Positions 32,791 through 40,773 of a stretch of 64,000 bases of DNA are shown here, piece by piece. How positions within the stretch are numbered: position 1 is the stretch's first letter; every line of letters begins with the position of its first letter. The position numbers and the translations under genes are program-made. The notes beneath the pieces are model-generated. The model made no database searches and had not been told where the DNA came from. It was given only the letters and a program-made list of their open reading frames with translations. The stretch is from positions 372,001-436,000 of the forward strand of contig NZ_CABPSC010000002.1 of assembly GCF_902459585.1 (NCBI RefSeq), read 5' to 3'. This DNA is from Pandoraea nosoerga (GTDB taxonomy: Bacteria > Pseudomonadota > Gammaproteobacteria > Burkholderiales > Burkholderiaceae).

Positions 32791-34037
32791 TCAACTCCCG
32801 TCGCGACCAGCGTCGCTTTGCCGTGCTGTTCATGGATCTGGACGGCTTCAAGACGATCAACGATTCGCTGGGCCACAACGTGGGCGACGACGTGCTGCGC
32901 GCCTTCGCAAAGCGCCTGCGCAAGAACGTGAACGGCGACGACGTGGTCGCACGCCTGGGCGGCGACGAATTCGTCGTGCTGCTCGGGGCGCTGTCCTCGC
33001 CCCAGGTCGCCGGTCGCGTGGCGCAGCGTCTGCTCGACGACATGCGCGACGGCTTGCGCGTGGGCGACCAGTCGCTGCACGTCATGCCCAGCATCGGGGT
33101 GGCGGTGTTCCCGGACGATGGCGAGAGCATCGACGTGCTGCTCAAGCACGCCGACACCGCAATGTACGAAGCCAAGCGCGCCGGGCGCGGCACGTTCCGC
33201 TACTTCGAGCCGCGCATGAACGCCGCCGCGCAGCGCACCTGGGAGATTCAGCAGGCGCTGCACGACGCCGAGCAGGCGCAATACTTCTCGCTGCACTTTC
33301 AGCCGAAATATCGCGGCGACACGGAAGCGCTGGCCGGCGCCGAAGCGCTGCTGCGCCTCACGCATCCGACCTTCGGCGAGCTCCAGCCAGTCGACTTCAT
33401 CCCGGTGGCCGAGCGTACCGGGCAAATCGTGCAAATCGGTTACTGGGTGGTGCGCGAGACCTGCCAGCACATCAAGACATGGGATGCCGCAGGGCTTCCG
33501 CCCGTAAAGGTCGCGATCAACCTCTCGCCGCGCCAGCTGGCGCAGTCGTCGCTGGTGGAGAACATCGTGACGATCGTCAACGAGGCCGGCGTCGCCTGCG
33601 ACCGGCTCATGTTCGAGATCACCGAGACGGTGGCGATGTTCGACGCGCAACACACCATCGACGTGATTCGCGCGTTCCAGGACCACGGTTTCGAAGTGGC
33701 GATCGACGACTTCGGCACCGGCTACTCCAGCCTCGCCTACCTGCAGCGCTTTCGTGTGAAGCAGTTGAAGATGGACCGGTTCTTTACCAATGGCCTCGAC
33801 ACTTGCGGCCAGGAGGGCAGTGCCGTGGTGTCGGCCATCATCGCGCTGGCCCACTCGCTCGACATGGATGTCGTGGCCGAAGGCGTCGAGACGGCCTCAC
33901 AGCGCGAAGCGCTCAAGACCCTCGATTGCGACGAACTGCAGGGTTTCCTGCTCGGCAAACCGCTCACCGGCGACGCCTTCGCCCGGCTGCTCGCCTCACT
34001 GCCAGGCGTGCCGGGCGCCGCCGCCGCGCTGGCGTAA
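32784..34037 (+). CDS. GGDEF (N-truncated)-EAL part of a broken MHYT-GGDEF-EAL gene
   Basis: From ATG 32784 this 417-residue frame starts MLINSRRDQRRFAVLFMDLD, in the middle of a GGDEF domain; the usual opening (HDxLTGLPNR) is missing. RLGGDEFVVLL is present, but without the N-terminal subdomain cyclase activity is unlikely. The EAL phosphodiesterase domain looks complete: AGAEALLRLTHPTFGELQPV, INLSPRQLAQ, FEITETVAM, IDDFGTGYSSLAYLQRF, MDRFF, VVAEGVETASQREAL and LQGFLLGKPL. If translated, by reinitiation at the 7-base overlap, it could hydrolyse c-di-GMP without the MHYT sensor. Relatives join all parts in one protein of about 700 residues, so I read this as a deletion with frameshift. Confidence 0.8.
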   Translation: MLINSRRDQRRFAVLFMDLDGFKTINDSLGHNVGDDVLRAFAKRLRKNVNGDDVVARLGGDEFVVLLGALSSPQVAGRVAQRLLDDMRDGLRVGDQSLHVMPSIGVAVFPDDGESIDVLLKHADTAMYEAKRAGRGTFRYFEPRMNAAAQRTWEIQQALHDAEQAQYFSLHFQPKYRGDTEALAGAEALLRLTHPTFGELQPVDFIPVAERTGQIVQIGYWVVRETCQHIKTWDAAGLPPVKVAINLSPRQLAQSSLVENIVTIVNEAGVACDRLMFEITETVAMFDAQHTIDVIRAFQDHGFEVAIDDFGTGYSSLAYLQRFRVKQLKMDRFFTNGLDTCGQEGSAVVSAIIALAHSLDMDVVAEGVETASQREALKTLDCDELQGFLLGKPLTGDAFARLLASLPGVPGAAAALA

Positions 34038-34070
34038 TGGTGCGGCAGGCCGGCCAAAACCGACTGAAAC

Positions 34071-34100
34071 CTGCCGACATCTGCCGGCACCTGCCGAAAC
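34071..34100. repeat. Three tandem 10-bp repeats between convergent genes
   Basis: CTGCCGACAT, CTGCCGGCAC and CTGCCGAAAC lie end to end at 34071-34100, sharing CTGCCG at a 10-bp period. They fill half the short gap between the convergent EAL and HxlR genes. Confidence 0.6.
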
Positions 34101-34105
34101 GGCAT

Positions 34106-34672
34106 TTAGCGCCCCGCACCTCCCGGCGCTTGGGCGACACGTCCGCCATCGGTGCCATCGAAGCTGCCGGGCGCCTGTCCCGTCGCAAATGCCGCGGCCT
34201 GCGCAAGACGTTTGCGCATCGCTTCGCTCGCGGCGGGCCCGGCCGACGGGATATGGCGCTTCGGGTCCAGCCGCACGCCCGTCACGGCGTCGACGACCAC
34301 CGGCTCGACAGCCTGGCCGGTCTCGCGATCCACCAGTTGCGCCGACACCCCCTCCGGCGCGAAATGCCGGTTGCCCCACGCCAGCAACGCCCACAACACC
34401 GGGCGGAAATCGCGCCCCGCGTCGGTCAGCACGTATTCGAAGCGCGGCGGCCGGTCGCAATACTGGCGACGCTCGAGCAGCCCTTCCTCCACCAGCGCAT
34501 TCAGACGTCGCGTGAGCATGTTGGGCGCAATGTCGAGACGGCGCTGGAAGTCGTCGAAGCGCGTCGTGCCATAGCCGGCTTCGCGCAAAATCAGAATGCT
34601 CCACCACTCGCCCACTCGCTCGAGGCTGCGCGCGATGGGGCACTGCATGTCGCGAAACGTTTTTCGTTGCAT
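34106..34672 (-). CDS. HxlR-family transcriptional regulator
   Basis: This 188-residue regulator has the HxlR winged helix at about residues 10-105: CPIARSLERVGEWWSILILR, FDDFQRRLDIAPNMLTRRL, NALVEEGLLERRQY and FEYVLTDAGRDFRPVLWALL. A C-terminal extension of about 80 residues (LVDRETGQAVEPVVVDAVTG) is longer than in short HxlR members. The cysteine at residue 11 is at the position used for redox sensing in some relatives. It lies downstream of the emrB-like gene on the same strand with a 224-base gap, and its own promoter carries a sequence closely matching that upstream of the emrA-like gene, so it probably represses both. The inducer is unknown. Confidence 0.92.
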   Translation of the reverse strand: MQRKTFRDMQCPIARSLERVGEWWSILILREAGYGTTRFDDFQRRLDIAPNMLTRRLNALVEEGLLERRQYCDRPPRFEYVLTDAGRDFRPVLWALLAWGNRHFAPEGVSAQLVDRETGQAVEPVVVDAVTGVRLDPKRHIPSAGPAASEAMRKRLAQAAAFATGQAPGSFDGTDGGRVAQAPGGAGR

Positions 34673-34717
34673 CAGGAATTCCTCCGCTCGAGAGCAGTCG
34701 GCGGGGCCGCCCCACCC

Positions 34718-34766
34718 TTGCTATTACCATGCAAGTGAGCATAAGCGCGTCGCCGAGGACAGGCAA
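34718..34766 (-). promoter_or_regulatory. hxlR promoter and operator
   Basis: On the minus strand TTGCCT (34761-34766), 17 bases and TATGCT (34738-34743) form a promoter 66-71 bases from the start codon. Overlapping the -10 and start point is a 28-base segment (34718-34745) that matches 20 of 28 positions in the emrA promoter at 37837-37864. Confidence 0.6.
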
Positions 34767-34896
34767 GCCCATGTCGGTCGCCATCGCACCGCATCCCGAG
34801 CAGGCGAATTGAATGCGACCCTCCCCTCAACAAAATCAAACACTTAAAAATCATTCCTGACACAACGCATTTAAAGTGAATTCTGCTGCCAACGGC

Positions 34897-36597
34897 TCAA
34901 TGGGCGTCCGCGCCGGGGGCCTTGGGCGGTGCAACCCGATGCATGAGCGGCACCATCAGCGTCACACACACGAAGATTGCCCCCAGCCCACCATAGATGT
35001 CGCCAAAGGTGATCGTCTGCGCCTCGCGCAATGTCAACAGCCACAGTTGGCGAAGCGCCGCCGTGTGCGCGTCGGCGACATCGAGCCCGGCGGCATTCAT
35101 GCGCGCGCCTACGCCCGCCAGCCATGCGCCGAGCGCGGCACTGCCCTCGCCCATGCGCTCGGCAAGACGGAAAAAGTGCAGATTGGTCCGGTCATTGAGC
35201 ACGGTCGTGCATACGGCGATCCCGATCGCTCCGCCCAGGTTTCGCATCAGATTGAAGAGTCCCGAGGCAAGACGCAGCCGCGCCGGCGGCAAGCCGCCCA
35301 GCGTCAGCGTAACGATCGGGGCGACCGCGAACTGCTGCGCCGCTCCGCGCAACGCCTGCGGCAGCAGAAGCTGCGCCGCTCCCCAGTCGTGCGTCATCGG
35401 CGCGAACTGCCACATCGACAGGGCGAACGCGCCAATGCCGGCCATCATCAACACCCGCAGATCGACGCGATTCGCGAGCATGGCGTACACCGGAATCGAC
35501 AGTAGCTGGAAGATGCCGGTCGAGAACACGGCGAGGCCGATCTCGAAAGCCGAGAAGCCCCGCACGCGCCCGAGAAACAGCGGCGTGAGGTAGATCGTCG
35601 CGAAAATCCCGATCCCGGTGGCAAACGAGAAGAAGCAGCCGAGAGCGAAGTTGCGGTCCTTCAGCGCCCGCAGGTCGACCACCGGCCGGGAGTAAGCGAG
35701 GCTGCGCCACACGAACGCGATGCCGCACAGGCCGGCGAGCCACGCCGTCGTGCGGATGGTATCGTCGCCGAACCAGTCCCAGCGCGGCCCCTCTTCCAGC
35801 GTATATTCAAGGCAACCAAGGCAGACGGCCATCAGCGCCATGCCGAGATAGTCGGCCCCGCGCAGCAGCGACCAGTCAGGACGGTCGATGCGCACGAGCA
35901 GCGGCACGGTGACCGTCACGAAGATGCCGGGCACGAGATTCACGAAGAAGAGCCAGTGCCATGAGTAGTTGTCCGTGATCCAGCCGCCGATGGTCGGCCC
36001 GAGCGTTGGCGCCAGCGAAGACAACCCGCCGACCACGGCTGCCGCCAGCACCCGTTGCGGCCCGGTGAAGAACGCAAACGCCGTGGTGAACACCAGCGGG
36101 ATCATCGAACCGCCAAGGAACCCTTGCAGCGCGCGAAACGCAATCATGCTCTGGATATTCCACGCGGCGCCGCACAACAGGCTCGCGACCGTGAAGCCCG
36201 CGGCCGACGCGGCAAAGATCCAGCGCGTCGACATCACGCGCGAGAGCCAGCCCGACAGAGGAATCACGATGATTTCGGCAATCAGGTAGCTCGTCTGCAC
36301 CCACGCCGTTTCGTCGGCACCGGCGGACAACCCGCCGCCAATGTCCCGAAGCGACGCGGACACGATCTGGATGTCGAGCAGCGCGATGAACATGCCGACG
36401 ACCATGGTGGCAAAGGCGACGACCTTCGCCTGCGTCGACATGGCGCCGGCCGAGAAGCCGTCGCGCGGCGCGGATGGGCTCACCGAATGCGAATCGTTGG
36501 CCGGCGGGTTCGGTTGACCCGGCAACTCCGGGGGCAGGGTCGCGGGCGCGCTCGCCGCCGTCGCAGCGCCCACGGCGCCCGATGATGAAGCGCTCAT
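34897..36597 (-). CDS. DHA2-family MFS drug efflux transporter (EmrB-like)
   Basis: This 566-residue inner-membrane protein has fourteen predicted helices after a soluble N-terminal extension of about 55 residues. DHA2 marks: LLDIQIVSASLRDIGGGLSA in helix 1, TAWVQTSYLIAEIIVIPLSG in helix 2, RWIFAASAAGFTVASLLCG, the motif-C-like LAPTLGPTIGGWI and NYSWHWLFFVNLVPGI. It exports drugs or other small molecules by proton antiport through a tripartite pump with the adaptor encoded just upstream (4-base ATGA overlap) and the divergent outer-membrane factor. Substrate unknown. Expression is probably controlled by the nearby HxlR regulator. Confidence 0.93.
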   Translation of the reverse strand: MSASSSGAVGAATAASAPATLPPELPGQPNPPANDSHSVSPSAPRDGFSAGAMSTQAKVVAFATMVVGMFIALLDIQIVSASLRDIGGGLSAGADETAWVQTSYLIAEIIVIPLSGWLSRVMSTRWIFAASAAGFTVASLLCGAAWNIQSMIAFRALQGFLGGSMIPLVFTTAFAFFTGPQRVLAAAVVGGLSSLAPTLGPTIGGWITDNYSWHWLFFVNLVPGIFVTVTVPLLVRIDRPDWSLLRGADYLGMALMAVCLGCLEYTLEEGPRWDWFGDDTIRTTAWLAGLCGIAFVWRSLAYSRPVVDLRALKDRNFALGCFFSFATGIGIFATIYLTPLFLGRVRGFSAFEIGLAVFSTGIFQLLSIPVYAMLANRVDLRVLMMAGIGAFALSMWQFAPMTHDWGAAQLLLPQALRGAAQQFAVAPIVTLTLGGLPPARLRLASGLFNLMRNLGGAIGIAVCTTVLNDRTNLHFFRLAERMGEGSAALGAWLAGVGARMNAAGLDVADAHTAALRQLWLLTLREAQTITFGDIYGGLGAIFVCVTLMVPLMHRVAPPKAPGADAH

Positions 36598-37790
36598 CGC
36601 GCGGCCACCCTGGCAGGCGCAGACGCAGTCGGTGCGGCCGGTACGACCGGTTTGGCCGGTTTGGCCGGTTTGGCCGGTGGGGCCGATTCGTCACGGCCGC
36701 CTGCACGCGAATCCACTTCCGCGGTGACCGACAGACCCGGGCGCAGCGTGCCGAGCCGTGCGTCGGCATCGTCGAGTTGCACCCGCACGGGCACGCGCTG
36801 GACGATCTTCGTGAAATTGCCGGTGGCGTTTTCGGGCGGCAGCACACTGAACTGCGCCCCGGTCGCCGGGGCGAGGCTCGCCACGCGGCCGTGGAACACC
36901 CGTCCGGGCAACACGTCGGCCTCGATCCTTACCGGCATGCCGGGACGCAAACGCGCGAGCTGCCCTTCCTTGAAGTTCGCATCGACCCAGAGGCCGTGCG
37001 CCGGCACGACGGATAGCAGTTGCGTGCCCGCGGGCGCGTAGGCGCCCACCCTCGCCCGACGGTTGCCGACAGTGCCGTCGACCGGCGCTCGCAACACCGT
37101 GTCTTCAAGATTAAGCCGGGCAATGTCGCGCTCGGCCACTGCCTGGGCCAGGGCCGCCTGTGCCTGCCGCTTCTGTGCGGCGATCACGTCGAGCTGACGC
37201 TGCGCCGCCACCGCGCCGGCTTCGGCCCGGTCGCGATAGGCCACGACCTGCTTGTAATCGGCGTCCGCCTTCTGCGCGCTTTGCACCGATACGGCGGACT
37301 TGGCAACGAGATCCTGATAGCGCACCTGATCGTCGTGCGCGCGACGTGCGTCGGCCGCCACTGCCGCCACGCTCGCGCGCGCCTGCGCGATCACCGCCGT
37401 CTGCAGCCTCGCGGCCGCGTCGAGATTGGCGAGCAACGCCTGCTGCGCCGCGACGGCACCCTCCGCCTTGGCGAGCGCTGCGCGGTAATCGCGATCGTCG
37501 AGCCGCACCAGTACGTCACCCGCCTTCACCGACTGGTTGTCGGTGACGAGCACCTGGGCGATGTAGCCCGGCACTTTTGGCGCCAGCATCGTCACGTCAC
37601 CGCCCACATAGGCGTCGTCGGTCGATTCGAGATACCGCGCCGTGGTCCACCAGTAGACGCCATAGCCAAGGACGGCCAGCGCGGCCACGACCGCAACGCC
37701 GCGCAGCGCGACGCGACGCGACATGGCGCGCCTGGCGGCAGTGCCGCCCGCCGGGGCGACGCCCGGGGTGGAGGAGCTTGGAGATGTCAT
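36594..37790 (-). CDS. HlyD-family periplasmic adaptor (EmrA-like)
   Basis: This 398-residue membrane fusion protein has one N-terminal helix (about 27-49), then ESTDDAYVGGDVTMLAPKVP, GYIAQVLVTDNQSVKAGDVL, a coiled-coil hairpin of about 110 residues, APVDGTVGNRRARVGAYAPA and the beta-barrel segment VVPAHGLWVDANFKEGQLAR. These are EmrA/FarA features. It links the EmrB-like transporter to an outer-membrane channel. The C-terminus is low complexity, with PAKPAKPAKP encoded by a 9-bp tandem repeat (36651-36677). Its stop overlaps the transporter start by 4 bases. The promoter and operator lie at 37837-37885. Confidence 0.94.
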   Translation of the reverse strand: MTSPSSSTPGVAPAGGTAARRAMSRRVALRGVAVVAALAVLGYGVYWWTTARYLESTDDAYVGGDVTMLAPKVPGYIAQVLVTDNQSVKAGDVLVRLDDRDYRAALAKAEGAVAAQQALLANLDAAARLQTAVIAQARASVAAVAADARRAHDDQVRYQDLVAKSAVSVQSAQKADADYKQVVAYRDRAEAGAVAAQRQLDVIAAQKRQAQAALAQAVAERDIARLNLEDTVLRAPVDGTVGNRRARVGAYAPAGTQLLSVVPAHGLWVDANFKEGQLARLRPGMPVRIEADVLPGRVFHGRVASLAPATGAQFSVLPPENATGNFTKIVQRVPVRVQLDDADARLGTLRPGLSVTAEVDSRAGGRDESAPPAKPAKPAKPVVPAAPTASAPARVAAR

Positions 37791-37836
37791 GAGATCAATC
37801 CTTCTTCAGGGAGGGGGTAATGCGTCGCAAGAGGGG

Positions 37837-37885
37837 TTGCTTTCATAATGGAAGTGAGTATAGAGTCGTAACTATTATGTTGCAA
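37837..37885 (-). promoter_or_regulatory. emrA promoter with HxlR-type operator
   Basis: On the minus strand TTGCAA (37880-37885), 17 bases and TATACT (37857-37862) form a good promoter. The segment 37837-37864 contains the near-palindrome CTTTCAT-A-ATGGAAG and resembles the hxlR operator. On the plus strand the same segment carries TTGCTT-N16-TATAGA, a possible divergent promoter for the outer-membrane factor. Confidence 0.6.
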
Positions 37886-37910
37886 GTTACTTGATTCAGT
37901 TACTTAATTC
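37868..37910. promoter_or_regulatory. Repeats between emrA and the outer-membrane factor gene
   Basis: GTAACT (37868-37873) pairs with AGTTAC (37885-37890). A 13-bp direct repeat, AGTTACTTGATTC (37885-37897) and AGTTACTTAATTC (37898-37910), ends six bases before the outer-membrane factor start. These may be regulator sites. Confidence 0.5.
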
Positions 37911-37916
37911 ACTGCC

Positions 37917-39467
37917 ATGCAAATTACGCACTCGACATCTGCCACCCCCCGCCCACCTCTTGTGCGCCGCGCATGGCTGGCGTTGGCCGCGGCGACACTG
38001 ACCGGATGCGCGGTCGGCCCGGATTACACGCCACCGAAGGCAGAGTTGCCGGAGCATTTCGCCAACGGCGCGCGACTGGCACAGCTCGATATGGCCCCGG
38101 CGGCACGTCGCCCCGGGCAGCAGGACCCGCAGCCCCCTGCCGCGCTCGACGCGTGGTGGATACGTTTTCAGGACCCCGTGCTCACCAGCATCGTCGAACA
38201 GGCGTTGGCCCAGAATCTCGATCTGCAAGCCGCCATGGCACGGGTCGCACAGGCGCGGGCACAGGCGCGCGCCGCGGGCGCGCAGCCGCTGCCCTCACTC
38301 GCGCTCGGCGGCAGCGTGACGCGCGAGCATCAGTCATTGGAAAGGCCGCTGGGTTCGGTAGCGCGCACGGTGCCGGGCTATCAGCGCAACTTCACGAACT
38401 ACGACATCGGCGCAGGCGCGAGTTGGGAACTGGACCTGTTCGGTGGGCTCGCGCGCACCGCGCAAGCAGCGGCGGCGACGGCACAGGCGGCCGAAGCGCA
38501 GCGTGACGGGGTGCGGGTGAGCGTCGTGGCCGAGGCTGCGGATGCCTATTTCCGGGTGCGGGCGGCACAGCGGCGCCTTGCCATCGCGCAGGACCAAATC
38601 GAGACCGATACGCGACTCATGGAAATCGTGCGGCTGCGACTCAAGGACGGCCTGGCCACCGCACGCGAACTCGCACAATCGGAAGCCCTTCTGGCGCAAG
38701 CCCGCACGACGTTGCCACCATTGCGCATCGAGCGCGAGACCCAGCTCAACCGGCTCGATGTCCTGATGGGCGCCGCACCGGGCACCTATGCGAGACGCAT
38801 GAGCGAAGGCACGCAGCGCGACGACACGCTAGGCCGCGCCATCATCGTCCCCGCGATCGCGGACGCGGGCGCGCCCGTCGATCTGTTGCGCCGCCGCCCC
38901 GACGTGGTGGCCGCCGAGCGCCGGCTCGCCGCGTCGAACGCACGCATTGGCGCGTCGCTGGCCGAGTACTACCCGAAGCTTTCGCTCTCGGGGGCCTTGG
39001 GATTCGAGACGCTGGCCGGCGGGCGCGTGCCCAGCGCAGCAACATTCCAGCCGCTCGCCACATTGGGGCTGCGTTGGCGGCTTTTCGACTTCGGCCGGAT
39101 CGACGCCGAGCTCGCGCAGGCGCGAGGCGCCAATGCCGAGGCGCTCGCACAATACCGGCTGGCGATGCTACGTGCGACGGAAGACGTGGAAAACGCGATC
39201 GTGGCGCTCGTCGAGCTGGAGCAGCAGCGCAAGGATCTGATGAATGCCGTGCAGGCGCAGACGCGGGCGCGAGACAGCGCGCAGGAGGCTTACACCGGCG
39301 GCGCGGTAAGCCTTTATGAAGTGCTCGACGCGGACCGTCAGTTGCTGGCGGTGCGCGACGCCGATGCGCGTGCGCAAACCGACAACGCTCGCGCGGCGGT
39401 GGCCACGTTCCGGGCCTTGGGCGGTGGCTGGGAAGTCTCGACGCAGGCGCTGGCGCAATCGCGATGA
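37917..39467 (+). CDS. Outer-membrane efflux lipoprotein (NodT/OprM family)
   Basis: This 516-residue outer-membrane factor starts MQITHSTSATPRPPLV at 37917. It has a lipoprotein signal with lipobox LTGC near residue 30, followed by AVGPDYTPP, the family hallmark. Two homologous halves follow with helical-barrel signatures: WWIRFQDPVLTSIVEQALAQ, NLDLQAAMARVAQARAQARA, YDIGAGASWELDLFGGLART and, in the second half, DLLRRRPDVVAAERRLAASN, ARIGASLAEYYPKLSLSGAL and LRWRLFDFGRIDAELAQ. As a trimer it forms the exit channel of a tripartite pump. It is divergent from the EmrAB-like operon and probably its partner; the shared intergenic region holds common operators. Confidence 0.94.
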   Translation: MQITHSTSATPRPPLVRRAWLALAAATLTGCAVGPDYTPPKAELPEHFANGARLAQLDMAPAARRPGQQDPQPPAALDAWWIRFQDPVLTSIVEQALAQNLDLQAAMARVAQARAQARAAGAQPLPSLALGGSVTREHQSLERPLGSVARTVPGYQRNFTNYDIGAGASWELDLFGGLARTAQAAAATAQAAEAQRDGVRVSVVAEAADAYFRVRAAQRRLAIAQDQIETDTRLMEIVRLRLKDGLATARELAQSEALLAQARTTLPPLRIERETQLNRLDVLMGAAPGTYARRMSEGTQRDDTLGRAIIVPAIADAGAPVDLLRRRPDVVAAERRLAASNARIGASLAEYYPKLSLSGALGFETLAGGRVPSAATFQPLATLGLRWRLFDFGRIDAELAQARGANAEALAQYRLAMLRATEDVENAIVALVELEQQRKDLMNAVQAQTRARDSAQEAYTGGAVSLYEVLDADRQLLAVRDADARAQTDNARAAVATFRALGGGWEVSTQALAQSR

Positions 39468-39621
39468 ATCGCGCCTCGGAGCGCGTTCGCACCGAAGGCC
39501 CCGCCCTCGACGTGCGAATTCGGTGCTTTGGCCCGGGCGCCATATCGAGTCCGGGGCCCAGGCGGGGTCGCGAAAGCCGCCGGGGCGCCACGCCGCTCCC
39601 GGCACACAACCTTCCGGGGGG

Positions 39622-40656
39622 TCATATCCGCCGCGCTTTCCGAAGGATCGAGGCCGCGCCGGGACCGGCGCTGCCGACGCGGCGCTTGCGACTGACCGCC
39701 ATGTTGCGGCCGGCCGCCGCTGCCGCAGGCGACGCGAGCATCGACTGATACGTCGCGGCCAGCGCCTCCTGCGCGCTCACCTGCTCCCGCAGTCGCGCGA
39801 TGACGGCATCCTGCAACGCTTTGGCCGAGCGCATCTCGTGTTGCGCTTCGGTCATGGCAGCCAACCCGGCCTGCGTCTCCTGCAATTCCCGTTGCAACTG
39901 CCTTCGCTCTTGCTGGAGCGATTTGACGGATTCGCGCGCCGCGTCCAGTTCCAGCATCCAGCGACGTTCGCTGGCGTCGGCGCGTTCGACCAGCTTTGCT
40001 CGCTCGGCGTCCCATTGCGCGCGGTGTTTCGCATGCGCCTCCTGCGCGGCCTGTGCCGCATCGCGTGCGGCGGCGAGCGCCTGGCGCGACGCCACGGCGT
40101 CCGCTTGCGCGTCGATCAGCAGCGCCTGCGCCCGACGCGCCTGGGCTTGCGCCTCGTCGCGCGCCTGCCGCGCATCTGCCGCCGCCGTCTCGGCAGACGT
40201 CACCCGTTCGTGCAACACCGCCCGCGCCTGTTCCAACGCTTCGCGCTGCGCCGCGAGCTCAGCGCCTCGCGCATCAAGCTCGGCCCGTTGTGCGGCCGCC
40301 TGCGCTTCCAGGGCCTTGTGCCCCTCGTGCAGCGCCAACGTCCAGAGATCGAGCGCGGCCCGAGCCACCGGCTCCGGCATCGCCGCGCCATCGGGAAGCG
40401 TCGCGCCCCCACGCGCCGCGCACCCCATGCCCTGCAGTCGGGCGCCCAGGCCCGCAAACCAGGCATCGAGATAGGGACTGACGGTATTGGGCGAGCCGCG
40501 CCCCAATTGCTGACGGATCCGCTCGATGGTCGGACGCTGCCCGGCCATCAGCAGCGCATCGGCCGCCGTCCAGACGTCCTGCTCCGTGATGCCTCGGCCG
40601 CCCTGTCGCGGCGACGACATCTGCGGATTCGAATTCGACGAAGGAAGCTGAGCCAT
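39622..40656 (-). CDS. KfrA-like DNA-binding coiled-coil protein
   Basis: This 344-residue protein has a KfrA N-terminal DNA-binding domain (about residues 22-75: ITEQDVWTAADALLMAGQRP, TIERIRQQLGRGSPNTVSPY, LDAWFAGLGAR) followed by a long alpha-helical coiled coil (about 100-315) rich in Ala, Glu, Gln and Arg. The end is basic (RNMAVSRKRRVG). KfrA of plasmid R751/RK2 binds DNA and shares this layout, acting in regulation and possibly partition. Chromosomal copies in Burkholderiales stand next to tyrosine recombinase genes, as here, where it is divergent from the integrase with a 114-base spacer full of palindromes. I infer a regulator or DNA-bridging partner of the recombinase. Confidence 0.85.
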   Translation of the reverse strand: MAQLPSSNSNPQMSSPRQGGRGITEQDVWTAADALLMAGQRPTIERIRQQLGRGSPNTVSPYLDAWFAGLGARLQGMGCAARGGATLPDGAAMPEPVARAALDLWTLALHEGHKALEAQAAAQRAELDARGAELAAQREALEQARAVLHERVTSAETAAADARQARDEAQAQARRAQALLIDAQADAVASRQALAAARDAAQAAQEAHAKHRAQWDAERAKLVERADASERRWMLELDAARESVKSLQQERRQLQRELQETQAGLAAMTEAQHEMRSAKALQDAVIARLREQVSAQEALAATYQSMLASPAAAAAGRNMAVSRKRRVGSAGPGAASILRKARRI

Positions 40657-40700
40657 GAACGAAAACTCCTTGATAGCGGGGCCGTTGCCAAATAACCCAC

Positions 40701-40773
40701 GATAATGGAAGATTATCGCAAGCTATTTTGATAATACGTTATATTTTTTACATTTTACATATGAAATCATATG
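40701..40773. promoter_or_regulatory. Palindromes in the KfrA-like/integrase divergent promoter
   Basis: GATAAT-ggaag-ATTATC (40701-40717) and CATATGA-AA-TCATATG (40758-40773) are perfect inverted repeats in a strongly AT-rich 114-base spacer. The second covers the first three bases of the integrase start codon, so binding there would block translation start or transcription. Confidence 0.6.
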
